Source of the DNA: Planoprotostelium fungivorum
Lineage: Eukaryota > Evosea > Variosea > Cavosteliida > Cavosteliaceae
Direction: 5' to 3'
DNA: 64,000 nt
NCBI GenBank assembly: GCA_003024175.1
Contig: MDYQ01000013.1
Span: 124,001 to 188,000 of the forward strand
Positions 22,243 to 33,054 of the stretch are shown one piece after another. The notes under the pieces are model-generated. The model saw nothing but the letters and a program-made list of their open reading frames with translations. It was not told the origin of the DNA and searched no databases. Position 1 is the stretch's first letter. Each line of letters opens with the position of its first letter. The position numbers and the translations under genes were made by a program.

Positions 22243-23615
22243 ATGCTGAACCCACTCAGAATCGTTCAAAATCATCCGATTCTATTCACCTTTGTGTGTG
22301 GAATCTTCACAGTATACGTAGTTGCATTGAAATTTCCACGTTGGATACATGGAAGGGGAAGACCTCTTCCTTTTCCAATTCGTCACAGTAGTCACAGAGG
22401 AGGAGTAGGTGAGACATTGAGAAGATGAACATCAATCAACCATCGATGGTGCACGATGTGATTCAGCACAGGGGAAAATGCAGAGAATACTTTGGCAGCA
22501 TTTAGACATGCAGTAGCCTGCAAAACAGATCTCTTAGAACTCGACGTTCATCTCACGCGCGATGGTCAAGTCATTGTGTTGCACGTATGTATTAAGACAA
22601 CAACAACACTGATCAGGGTCACAGGATGCTAATGTCAGACGGATATCTGGCATCGATGCCGCCGTATCATCTTTAAACCGAGCAGAATTACCACTCGTCC
22701 ATGGCAAAGAACCCATACCTACTCTGGAAGAGGTCTTCATTTCTTCATTTCCATCTCAACTTACCCGTGACAAGGTCTTTCAAGCGTTCCCCAACACTCC
22801 CATCAACTTGGACTTGAAAGAGGCCGACACAGAGATGTTGGAAAAAGTTTACCAGCTGATCGTGAGATACGATCGACGACACATCACCATCTGGGGCTCT
22901 GGATTCCGAACGGCCGAGTTCGACAAGCTCGTCTTTGAGAAAGGTGAGACGATGTGATCGTGTTGTGATGATGATGAATCGTCACGTAGACCCAAATATC
23001 TATCGTTACTTTACTATGAGGAGAGTCATGTGGCTGTACGTTACGCACTGGCTGTGCTTACTTCCTTTCCTCTCGATTCACGAGTCTGCCTTAGAGGTGA
23101 AAAAGATTTAGTTGAATTCTATTTTACATTCTATTGATCTGTGGCTATCACTTTTCACTTTCTATCGTTCTCGACTTTCTATTCTATCGCTATTCATTTC
23201 ACTCTATCCTCTGAAATCAATAAAATCAAATAAAATCGATTTACATCATCAGATCCCACTCATCACGGAACGTCTTCTACGTTATCCTTTCCCCAACGCA
23301 TCTCCAAAGAGGCTATCCATCGCTTCATGGATCGCACAGCACCTTCTACTGTCTAAGTCTCTCTTCTCTCATCTGAAGAAGAGAGGCGTGTCTATCATCT
23401 TGTGGACACCCAACACGCACGAAGAATTCGAGCAGGCCATGAGAGCAGGAGTTGATGGGGTGAGTCAAAGACACATGATTACATCACATCACATACATCA
23501 CGTGGTCCATCACATCGATGTTCACTAATGACAACCTTAGATCATGACCGACTATCCTCTACTATTGAGACAGTGGTACGATGCAAGAGACAAGATTGAA
23601 ACGGCTCAAATGTAA
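22243..23615 (+). CDS. Glycerophosphodiester phosphodiesterase (GDPD family)
   Basis: Hydrolyses glycerophosphodiesters or lysophospholipids at a TIM-barrel active site. An N-terminal membrane helix (LFTFVCGIFTVYVVAL) precedes the catalytic HRGG motif, then across an intron GENAENTLAAFRHAVACKTD and LLELDVHLTRDGQVIVLH, the metal and catalytic signatures. Later blocks are TPINLDLKEAD, IWGSGF, KKRGVSIILWTPNTHEEFEQ and GIMTDYPLLLRQW, the family C-terminal motif. About 330 residues in six to seven exons, like animal GDPD1/3/4 with one anchor helix. Substrate cannot be told from sequence. Confidence 0.9.
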
Positions 23616-23732
23616 ATAAATCGACCTCCAGCCATTTACACATCACGTGCACCATCCTCATGCGAAATCTTCGAACCCTTTAGACAACGATGCACACGAA
23701 GAAACATCCTACACGTGTCTCTTTATGTCTCT

Positions 23733-24656
23733 CTATCTTCTGAACCAGCTCAATACGTTCTGCTCTCTCTTGATCTTCTTCTGCAGCTGCAAGATTCCGT
23801 AGATGAGAGCCTCGGCTGTGGGGGGACAGCCTGGGACGTAGATGTCTACGGGCACGATACGGTCACATCCTCTGACGACGGCGTATGAGTAGTGGTAGTA
23901 GCCTCCTCCATTGGCACAACTTCCCATGGAGATGACCCAACGTGGCTCTGAAAGGAAGAGTAAGAGACGATGTTATTTCATCATAGAGACGAAAGATGGA
24001 AATGTGCCACGATTGAAATCAACATGATAATGGATGAAACAGTTCGTACCTGGCATCTGATCGTAAACCTTTCGGAGGGCAGGGGCCATCTTGTTGGTGA
24101 GTGTTCCAGCGACGATCATGACATCAGACTGTCTGGGAGAAGCTCTGAAGACGACACCCATACGATCGATATCGTAACGAGCGGCGGCGGCGTGCATCAT
24201 CTCTACGGCACAGCAGGCGAGACCGAAAGTTACGGGCCACATGGAGCTAACACGTCCCCAGTTGACCAGGGCGTCTACCTTGGTCATCACATATTCTGGA
24301 ACGTTGGCAGCGCCGGCGGGGGTCTTAATACCGGGGAAAGAGTCGAAGAACGTCTTCTTGGCTGTCGTTCCATTAGAAAATGTAACGTTGGGGAGAAAAT
24401 GTGGAGGGTGAATCGATGAAAAATACTCACAGACTTCAGCTGGGGCAGTGTTCTCATATCTGACGAGAGACTTTGCCGTGGCCTTCTTGGATAACTGTGT
24501 GGATGATTTAGAGGAAAACAGGCTCTTGTTGTGGACGACAGTCGACAGGGCTCTCTTGTTGGCGGGTAGCTTGACGCTCTGCTGCAGAGTTCTTGCGAAA
24601 GAGAAGTTCTTCTGCATATCGGCGGATTCTGAGTATGATGTTGTTGCGTGACCCAT
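23733..24656 (-). CDS. NDUFS7: Mitochondrial complex I subunit NDUFS7 (PSST/NuoB)
   Basis: Carries iron-sulfur cluster N2, which passes electrons to ubiquinone. The N-terminal part is Ser/Lys/Arg-rich, as for matrix import; ATG at 24656, though Met14 ([17 protein letters not shown]) would also give a good presequence. The core has the cluster ligands [23 protein letters not shown] and [11 protein letters not shown], with [17 protein letters not shown] and [20 protein letters not shown]. Three exons; ends NVLSWFRR. Encoded in the nucleus in most eukaryotes. Divergent from GlnRS with a 334-base shared upstream region. Confidence 0.95.
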
Positions 24657-24990
24657 TTATTTATCTCTCTTTTATTCTTCATCTACACGAAGTGGGCTCC
24701 TTTTCTGTTGTCCTCCTCTTGATATGATCTTGTTCATTCTACCCTCTCTCCCTCTGCAAGTGTATCCGAGAGCTACGTACATCTCAGCATTTCATGTGAT
24801 ATATTTCCAATCTTTTCGTCAGACCGGTTCTTCATCAGTTTCCAAGATTGCTCTCACCCTAAGCCTAATATAGTACACACTCGTAGGATGTTCATTCGAG
24901 TATAGAACAGACCAGTGAAAGAACGTGAGGAAGAAAAAAAGGGGAACGAGAAAAAAAGGTCTTCCGATAAACTAAACGCGTCATCTGATC
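24657..24990. promoter_or_regulatory. Divergent promoter of NDUFS7 and GlnRS
   Basis: 334 bases between two start codons on opposite strands. AG-rich just before the GlnRS start; no recognisable element beyond that. Confidence 0.5.
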
Positions 24991-27900
24991 ATGGCAACAC
25001 CAGCGGAACAGTTGTTTTTAGAGAGTGGAATCGATGAGAGAAGAGCGAAGGAGACTCTGAAGAACCCCGCCCTCACTCAGGCACTGACATCGACCATCGA
25101 GCAGGTATGATCCAAGACAAATGACTCTTCGAACTGAACGTCTAACCATCGAAAGGCCAAACAGTTGAACGAATCGACTTTGAAGACCAACATCAATCTG
25201 TATTACCAGGTATCCAAATCATATCGAAGAATCCATGGGCGGATCCTGATTGATACAGGTTGCCAGTACTCTCCCCGCCAACGCGAGCGCTCACCGTCCC
25301 ATTCTCGTTCAGTACATTGCCGAGGGAAAGATCCACAAGAACAACATTGAACTCGCCCTCAAGTACATCAAGAAGCTCGGCGCAGATGCTCTCGATACAA
25401 ACGAATTAGACAAAGAAGCCGGTGTCGGTGAGTCCATACACGTCCATATACATTCCATCGATCTCATCCTAACGTGAACTCATCCCTCTCACAGGTATCG
25501 TCGTGACGAAAGAAGACATCCAGAAGGCCGTCGCTGCCGTCATCGACGCCAATCGTCCCCAGATGATCGAGCAGCGATACCGCTTCTTGACCGGCCCCCT
25601 TCTCGGCAAGCTGCGTGACACCAGCCCCATCAAGTTTGCCAACGCAAAGGATCTGAAAGATGAGTTCGATGCACAGATCTTGGCTCTCTTAGGCCCAAAG
25701 ACAGACGCTGACAACGCGAAGCCCGCCAAGGTGGGATCTTTCTCCGATTATTCTCGGAATATTCTGCGAATGAACTCTGTGCATCTGACCTACCAGAATT
25801 TTCTCAGAATTTACTCTGATATTTCGTAGAAAGAGGCTCCCGCCAAACCTGCCCCCAAGCCCGAGGCCGCCGCCGTCGCCGCCGCTCACGAGGAGAAGGT
25901 GATCCGTCTACACCGTTGTAGATCGTCGAAATTGACGAAAATAGGTCGAAGAGGCGAAGGAGTTGGTGAGATTCCCTGAGCCCCACGAGAACAAGCAGGC
26001 TAAGCCAGAGCTGTTGGCAGAGCATTTAAAGAGGACAAACGGTGTCGTCGTCACTCGTTTTCCACCGGAGCCTAATGTGAGAGACTTCGTGTGGCACTTT
26101 ACCTTTCACGACGATCATCACCACGACACATCATGATGACGTCATCACTTTGAAATTCGAGAGAAAACTCATTCTGACAGGGATTCCTTCATTTGGGACA
26201 CGCCAAGAGCATGAACCTCAACTTCTCCTACGCGAAGAAATTCAACGGCTACACTTACTTGCGTTTTGACGATACCAACCCCGAGGCCGAGAAGATCGAA
26301 TACATCAACGCCATCAAAGACGTAAGACGAAATTTCACCCGAATTTCCCTCACACCGTGTAGGACGTCGCCTGGATGGGTCACAAGCCAGCTCACGTGAC
26401 CCACGCGAGCGAATACTTTGACAAGTTGTACGAGTTGGCCGTGGAACTCATCAAGAGAGGAAAGGCATACGTTTGCCACCAGGTCGCCGACGAGATCAAG
26501 AAGGGGTGAGTCATCTTTCCATCTACTGTGATGACGTATGATGACGTGTACAGGCGTCAGGATCGTACCGATTCACCATGGAGAGATCGTCCCGTGGAGG
26601 AGAATCTGAGACTGTTTGAAGACATGAAGAACGGAAAGTTCAAGGAGGGAGAGGCCATCTTGAGAATGAAGCAGGACATGAAGTCAGAGAATCCAGTCAT
26701 GCGTGACCTCATCGCTTACCGCATCAAGTGAGATATGCTTCTCTCCTCGAATCTATTTTCCCGCCATTTCTCCGTTTACCCTTAAATCTCATTTTGGCGG
26801 GAAATTTTCCCGCGCGATTTTTTTCGGAGAATTTTCTCTCACCCTCTGACAGGTACACACCACACCCCCACGTTGGAGACAAATGGGTCATCTATCCCTC
26901 GTACGACTACACTCACTGTCTCAACGATTCGCTGGAAGACATCACTCACTCCCTCTGCACCCTGGAGTTTGAGAGAAGGAGAGAGTCTTACAACTGGCTC
27001 GTGGACGTTCTCGGTCTGTACCGTCCTCTCGTTTGGGAGTGCAGTCGATTGAACGTGACGCACGTCGTGCTGTCGAAGAGAAAGTTGATCAAGTTGGTCG
27101 ACGGAAGTGAGTGATCGCATCATCCGACTCATCACATGATATCATCATCCAGACATCAACACAATCACTTTCATACCATTCTCACGATATCGTCATCATC
27201 CATCATCATCCATCATCATCATCCATCATCATCCATCATCATCCATCATCATCCATCATCATCCATCATCATCCATCATCATCCATCATCATCCATCATC
27301 ATCCATCATCATCATCCATCATCATCTCGACATCATCCATCATCATCTCGACATCATCCATCATCATCCATCATCATCCATCATCATCCATCATCATCCA
27401 TCATCATCATCCATCATCATCTCGACATCATCCATCATCATCTCGACATCATCCATCATCATCCATCATCATCCATCATCATCATCTCGACATCATCCAT
27501 CATCATCATCCATCATCATCCATCATCATCCATCATCATCCATCATCATCATCTCGACATCATCCATCATCATCTCGACATCATCCATCATCATCTCGAC
27601 ATCATGATGATGACGACACTCACCCATCTCAGAGTTTGTCAGCGGTTGGGACGATCCCCGCATGCCCACCATCCGTGGACTGAGAAGAAGAGGTTACACT
27701 CCCACCGCCATCAACGACTTTTGCAACCGTGTCGGAGTCACGCGAACGGAGAATTTGATCGCGTACGAGATGCTGGAGCAGTGCATCAGAGAAGACTTGG
27801 ACCTCTCCGTTCACAGGGCTATGGTCGTGTTGGATCCCATCAAGGTACGTTTTATTTCATTTGATTTCGTTTTATCCTCTCGTGTGGCGATGGACTCGAA

Positions 27901-29201
27901 TCGTGAAAATTTTCTTTTCTGTGTCTCTTTTTTCTTCGAATGTTGACCAATGCGCAATATCTGCTTTTACAAATGGAACACTCACCACTTGCATCACCAT
28001 CATCACCATCATCACCTTCCGATCTTTAGACATTCATCATTCAACAGGTCACCTTCACAAATTTCACCGGAGAAGACAGAAAGGTCACCGTACCCAACCA
28101 CCCCCGCGACCCTACCAAGGGCACCCACGATCTCGTATTCTCCAATGTCATCTACATCGAGAGGGCAGATTTCAGGTTAGAAGAGCTGAAGGGCTACAAG
28201 CGGCTCGTACTGGGCAAGTCCGTTGGACTCAGCCACGCCGGGTTCTTGGTTCACGCGAAGGACGTGAAGAAGGACGGAGAGGGTGGGGGAGGCCGGAGTG
28301 GCGGGTTGTAGATTGACGGGGGGTAGGTAACGTGACGGAGATTCTCGCGGAGATCGAGTACCAGCCGGCGAAGAAACCTGCTGCGTTCATCCATTGGGTC
28401 AGCGCAAAGAGTGGAACTACACCCGCTACTGCCGAGGTATTTTATTCTATTTTATTCTCTCTCTCCTGTCTTCACATTTGATCTCTGTAGGATTCTATTC
28501 TTCTTATTTTTTCCTTCTTTGTTTTTCTCTAATTTTTCCCTTCTTTGCTTCTCTCTCATTTTATTTCTTTTTTATTCATCTCCTGCATCGTCCCATTCAT
28601 TTCGAAAAATAGCATACCATCTCATTTTATTCTATTTTATTCCTCTAGCGCTTGAAACTCACGTGACGACAGGTGAGACTGTACGACAAACTGTTCAAGT
28701 CTCCCACACTGGCTGCCTACAAGGAAGAGAAGAACAAGTGGTCCACCAGCGGAAAGACTGCTGCCCCTGCCGAGGACGTTGATGAGGTTGAGGAGGGAGA
28801 AGAAGAGGACAAGGCGGAGGATAAGGACAAGTGGCTGGCCGATCTCAACCCCGATTCTCTCAAGATCGTCACTGCTTACGTCGATGAGTCCATCGCTGGT
28901 GAGTCACATCTCTTTGTCATCACACTTCAACATCATCGACCACATCATCACTTTATGACATCACACATCATCAATCACACCTCACATCATCAACACCATC
29001 AACACAATCACATCATCATTACATCAACATCACATCTCTTCCATACACGTGATGTCGATCTGACGATGTTGTCCAGACGTCAAGGAGGGTCACAGAGTGC
29101 AGTTTGAGAGAAACGGCTACTTTGTGGTGGATAGGGAGGTCACCTCTGAAGGCAGACCCGTCTGGAACCGCACCGTCAGTCTTAAGGAAACAAAGTGGTA
29201 A
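24991..29201 (+). CDS. QARS1: Glutaminyl-tRNA synthetase
   Basis: Charges tRNA-Gln with glutamine in the cytosol. The eukaryotic N-terminal tRNA-binding domain starts [20 protein letters not shown]. An Ala/Lys/Pro linker leads to the class I core: [15 protein letters not shown] (HIGH motif), [11 protein letters not shown], a block around [19 protein letters not shown] that distinguishes GlnRS from GluRS, and VVLSKRKL (KMSKS-like). The anticodon-binding beta barrels follow ([19 protein letters not shown]), ending VSLKETKW. At least 13 exons. One intron is about 500 bases of simple repeat, others carry the palindrome and the AT-rich word. Complete, all catalytic motifs kept. Confidence 0.95.
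25906..25923. repeat. Intronic palindrome, GlnRS intron
   Basis: gtctacaccgttgtagat, beginning seven bases after the donor of the intron that precedes the catalytic core. Confidence 0.75.
27136..27612. repeat. ATC/CAT microsatellite filling a GlnRS intron
   Basis: Nearly 480 bases of (CATCATCATC)-type repeats with interspersed atctcgacatc units, lying between the KMSKS exon (donor about 27107) and the exon resuming [14 protein letters not shown] near 27630. It is open in two frames only because the unit lacks stop codons. Confidence 0.9.
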
Positions 29202-29439
29202 ATCACGAAATAGATTTGTTTTATTCCACTCTCAGCGTCGTCATCATCGTCTCATGTTCTTGATTGTTAGAGGAGCACGAGTGTGTCTTATGTAATCGAT
29301 AGAAGTGATATTGTCTAAATGTGACGGGAATGCCGCGCTGGCATCTGCCCTGAAGGCATATATGTTTGGTGTCAATGTCGTGTCTGTCAAGAACATGTGG
29401 CACAGAAACAACATCAGACACATCCAAACCGACCGGGCA

Positions 29440-30474
29440 ATGAGAGCCGCACTTCTCCTCCTCGCTCTTTGCTTCTTCGGTGATCCGTTACATCCGACGG
29501 ACATGGTCTGATCTTTTCACAGCTGTGGCATCTTCTAGATGGGCACCCAAAGCGAAGGGAACCTTCCACATTCAGTATGTGGGAACCATCAACACCAATC
29601 ACTCGGTAGAGGTACAGCCAATCGCTCCATGTGACGAAAATGGATTGACGGTATCCACAGGCCTATGATATCGACATGGAAGCCGACGCAAAGATCTTCT
29701 CCCAGTTGAAGAAGAACGGAAAGAAGATCATCTGCTACTTCAGGTAACACTAATCGATGCGACATTTCCAATCTACCCTACCGTTCCAATCTGACATTCT
29801 TTCAGCGCTGGAAGCTGGGAGAACTATCGCAGTGACGCCAAAGACTTCCCCCAGAGTGTCTTAGGAAAGATCATGGACGGTTGGCCAGACGAGAAGTGGC
29901 TCGACATTCGTCAGATTGATGTCCTCTCTAAGATCATGGGAGCCCGTCTGGACAAGGCCAAGTGGGTCTTCCATTCACCATCGGTCTGATTCTCATCTTC
30001 TATAGAGCCAAGGGATGTGATGCAGTCGATCCTGATAACTCAGACGGCTATAACAACGACTCTGGTTTCCCTCTTAAGGGTTCCGACCAGATCAAATACA
30101 ACAAGATGATCGCTGCCGCCGCTCACGCTCGCAACATGAGCGTCGGGCTTAAGAATGACATCGATCAGATCCCCGATCTCGTGGGCAGCTATGACTTTGC
30201 CGTCAACGAGCAGTGTCACGAGTACAGCGAGTGCGGTGGTTACGATGCTTTCATCTCAGGTAAATCACTCATGGATCGATCGTCATATAGTCACATGAGA
30301 AACACCATCAGCTAACAGAGAGTAGCCGACAAGCCCGTCTATAACATCGAATACAAAAAGAAGCCCGCTTCTTTCTGCAAGGCTGCCAACAAGCAGGGAC
30401 TGAGTGGACAATACAAGAAGTTGAGTTTGGATGGCACCACGAACGACTGTATGTCTGGAGCCTCTTGGAAGTAA
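29440..30474 (+). CDS. Secreted glycoside hydrolase family 114 protein
   Basis: GH114 enzymes include endo-alpha-1,4-polygalactosaminidases that cut galactosamine polymers of microbial walls and biofilms. Signal peptide MRAALLLLALCFF is split by an intron just after it, followed by WAPKAKGTFHIQYVG, then KKIICYFSAGSWENYRSD, WLDIRQIDVL, GCDAVDPDNSDGYNNDSG (catalytic acidic cluster) and MSVGLKNDIDQIPDLVG, all typical GH114 blocks. It ends in a Cys-containing tail (DCMSGASWK). About 260 residues in six to seven exons. Likely function is extracellular or phagosomal digestion of prey polymers. Confidence 0.85.
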
Positions 30475-30736
30475 CTCTTTTGTCACACTATCAACCGATA
30501 AATCGGATTTTGAAGTAGATTAAATCATTTTATTCTATTTTATTTCAATGATATGTTGTGCTTTGATTCATCATCATGCACGAACGATCAGCCGTAATGA
30601 ACAGAGCTCTCTTTACATCAGTTCATTTACCTCAAATTCATTTGACGTGTCTCTCATCACATCTCACCGTGATCGACCCCCAGATCTGGCTGGCTCAGTC
30701 ATGATTGAAATACAATAAAAAGTTGAAATACAATGT

Positions 30737-31661
30737 TTACAATCTATTCGAAATCTCGTCACGACCACTGACACTCCACCGCCTCAAGTTGAAGATGGAA
30801 GGTGTTCTCTTCAGCCACCTGTGGTTCAAGACTTCCTTCATGGTCGGTCGAGCCATCGGCTTGAGTTTTTTCCCTCGCATCAGCACTGACGTCGATGTCT
30901 TTCGGCCAATACACATCTGGACTGACTCTCGTGCGTTGCACTTGTGCTGGATCGAATGGAAGACATCCAGTGAGAAGGATGTGAAGGATGATGCCTAACG
31001 ACCAAACGTCTGAGCATGATGGCTCGAAAGGCATGTTGCGCCAGACTTCAGGTGACGCATAGTCGGCCGATCCACTGAACTGATGACAGAGACCGAGAGT
31101 TTTTGCGGCCAGTCCAAAGTCGATGAGAGTGAGGTGACCGTCCTTGCCGACCATAATGTTCTCTGGCTTGATGTCCAAGTGAGCGATGCCTTGTCTGTGA
31201 CTGTGCTCTAAACCTTTCTACATGTTAGATCAAGTTGAAGATGAAAGTAGATGAGATGAGTCACCTCTTGCTACACCCTTGAACATCTTCTTCGCTCTGC
31301 TCTCTGTTTAGTGTTCCTGTGAGTTCTTCTGCAGACAATCGTAGAGGTTGCAGCCTTTGACGACGTCCATGACGAGGCAGTGGTCTGTGGCCGTGTCGAA
31401 AGAGCCTCTCATGCGGACCAGGTTGGGATGCTTCAACTTCATGCCAAAGTCAAACTCTCTTCGAGCCATGCCCTCTGTACTGCGAGACGGTGTCTTTGTC
31501 ATCGTCTTCAAGACGACGTCGGTAGCTCCCACAGTGGCATGGAATACCCTTCCGTAGCCACCTGCAGCATCGTCAGTCGTCATGTTGCAGTGATGGTGAC
31601 GTCTCGTACCCTCTCCAATTCTCTCTCCTATCTCCAGTGTGCTGTGATCTGTCTGTCTCAT
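30737..31661 (-). CDS. Serine/threonine protein kinase
   Basis: The ATG at 31661 begins MRQTDHSTLEIGERIGEG. The glycine loop is split by an intron and resumes GYGRVFHATV, with the VLK lysine, the catalytic loop AHLDIKPEN (HLD instead of HRD), IDFGLA (DFG), SGSADYASPEVW in place of APE, and SDVWSLGIILHILLTGCLPF. A final intron near 30930 restores the kinase C-terminal lobe (LKPMARPTMKEVLNHRWLKR), ending at 30737; reading straight through the intron gives a frame without that lobe. The layout resembles CAMK/SNF1-like kinases, but no regulatory domain is present. Essential catalytic residues are kept, so it should be active. Confidence 0.85.
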
Positions 31662-32592
31662 CTTCGGACTGTGTTGTCTGTTGTGTGGTGTGTGGGTTTA
31701 TGCACGGTAGTCGCTCATAAGCGGTTTCCATGGACATCACCAGGGGTGTTCTTACAGAGACAGCTGGGATCCACGACTGCACTTTGTACTGACGTGCTCC
31801 TTCGCAAAGTGCAGTGCAATCTACTTGTTAGTAAGAATCTGGGCCATCGTTTCATCAAAACATGATCGGACTCTCCGACGTTCAATTCGTTTCCCAGAGT
31901 CTCACCCCCCGAGCGCCCCCAGCTGCCTGAATTGGTGACTTCTCGTTGAAAACTAACGTTGAGGCTCTTGCGATAGGTCGCCAAACTGTCTTTTTGGGTT
32001 ACTTGGTGTGGCTAAGTGGTTCGTGAAATAGATCTGTTGACCTTAGTACCGTTCGCAGTTCGATAATCGCATATCTAAATTTTTGCTGCACCTGTCAAAA
32101 GTGGGACATAACGAAATCTGCAGGGAAATCGTGTTCACGATTGTAGAGATGTCTTTCTGAGAAAAATCTCTCCTACGGAGCGAGCGAGTACGTATGTTAC
32201 GTACCATCGCAATCCACACCATGGACTCAGGAGCACATTCGTGAACAACCTATGTATACAATCAAGCTCATTCTCGGTCAGCCTAGCTGAGAGACAGTCA
32301 TGCTGTGAGAGGGGAGAGACATAGCAGAGAGAGATATAGAGGAAGAGAGTGCGAGCTGACGATGTGCAGGTGTTGAATACGAAAAGATCGAGTGAAAAAG
32401 GCGGGAAAAGAATTGGAACAAGCTCTAGAAGAGGAAGCCCGACAACATCACCCTATCTGAAGAAGATAAAGAAGTAGACATTGTGGTCGTCTTGTCTATT
32501 GTCCGAACGGCTTGTGGCTGCTTCTGCGTCAACGGAGTCTTGATGTTCTACAAACAGCCAATTATATTGATGGAAATCAAGCCCAAAAATGG
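31662..32592. other. Intergenic region, no supported gene
   Basis: 930 bases without convincing coding potential. A tRNA A-box-like word (tggctaagtgg) at 32009-32019 lacks a matching acceptor stem and B box. The rest is unremarkable. Confidence 0.4.
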
Positions 32593-32841
32593 TTATCCAC
32601 CGCGATTGCCATGGCGAACCGCAAACTCCGACGCTTCCGAGAGAGGAACTGATGATGTAACTCCGCATCTCTTCATCTTATGCACGATCCTCCTTCTCCG
32701 CCTCTTGTCTTTGGTGTAAGGGAAGAAGTGGATGCCCCACCCATTCTACATCACACGTCTCACTTGATTTCGCCATTTTTCGTGGATGATCCCACTGTGA
32801 AGAAACGCCCAAAAGAGCAGGATTACCACTGAGAAGCTCAT
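32593..32841 (-). CDS. Possible small membrane protein
   Basis: From an ATG at 32841 the minus strand encodes MSFSVVILLFWAFLHSGIIH, a clear transmembrane helix, then EKWRNQ. An in-frame TAG follows unless an 18-base GT-AG segment (32746-32763) is removed, after which NGWGIHFFPYTKDKRRRRRI continues as a basic tail ending HGNRGG at 32593. It is either a short protein of about 31 residues, a protein of 76 residues with an extremely small intron, or chance. No family is recognised. Confidence 0.35.
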
Positions 32842-33054
32842 GAAACCAGCAGCAGTATATCAAGTGGTTCTCTATCATATTCAGAACCGAGATGGAATAT
32901 TCACATCACGATCGTCGAGTGTGATGCATCACACAGATCATCGAATGGCATCACACGCACAGAAGAAGAAACAACATCTCGACTACAGAAATCCTTCCTT
33001 TCTCTTCTTACGATACACTTTTCTCTCATCCGTGACCCTTCGTCTCATCATCTT

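Noticed and set aside
27111-27864. Two long overlapping plus-strand frames of Ser/Ile/His repeats (190 and 242 codons).
   Set aside because: They are the stop-free ATC microsatellite inside a GlnRS intron, running into the next exon.
30759-30930. Straight reading of the kinase to a stop at 30759.
   Set aside because: It loses the conserved C-terminal lobe, which an intron near 30930 restores (ARPTMKEVLNHRWL).
32005-32085. tRNA A-box-like word tggctaagtgg with a ttcgata downstream.
   Set aside because: Acceptor, anticodon and T stems do not pair, and the B box is poor.
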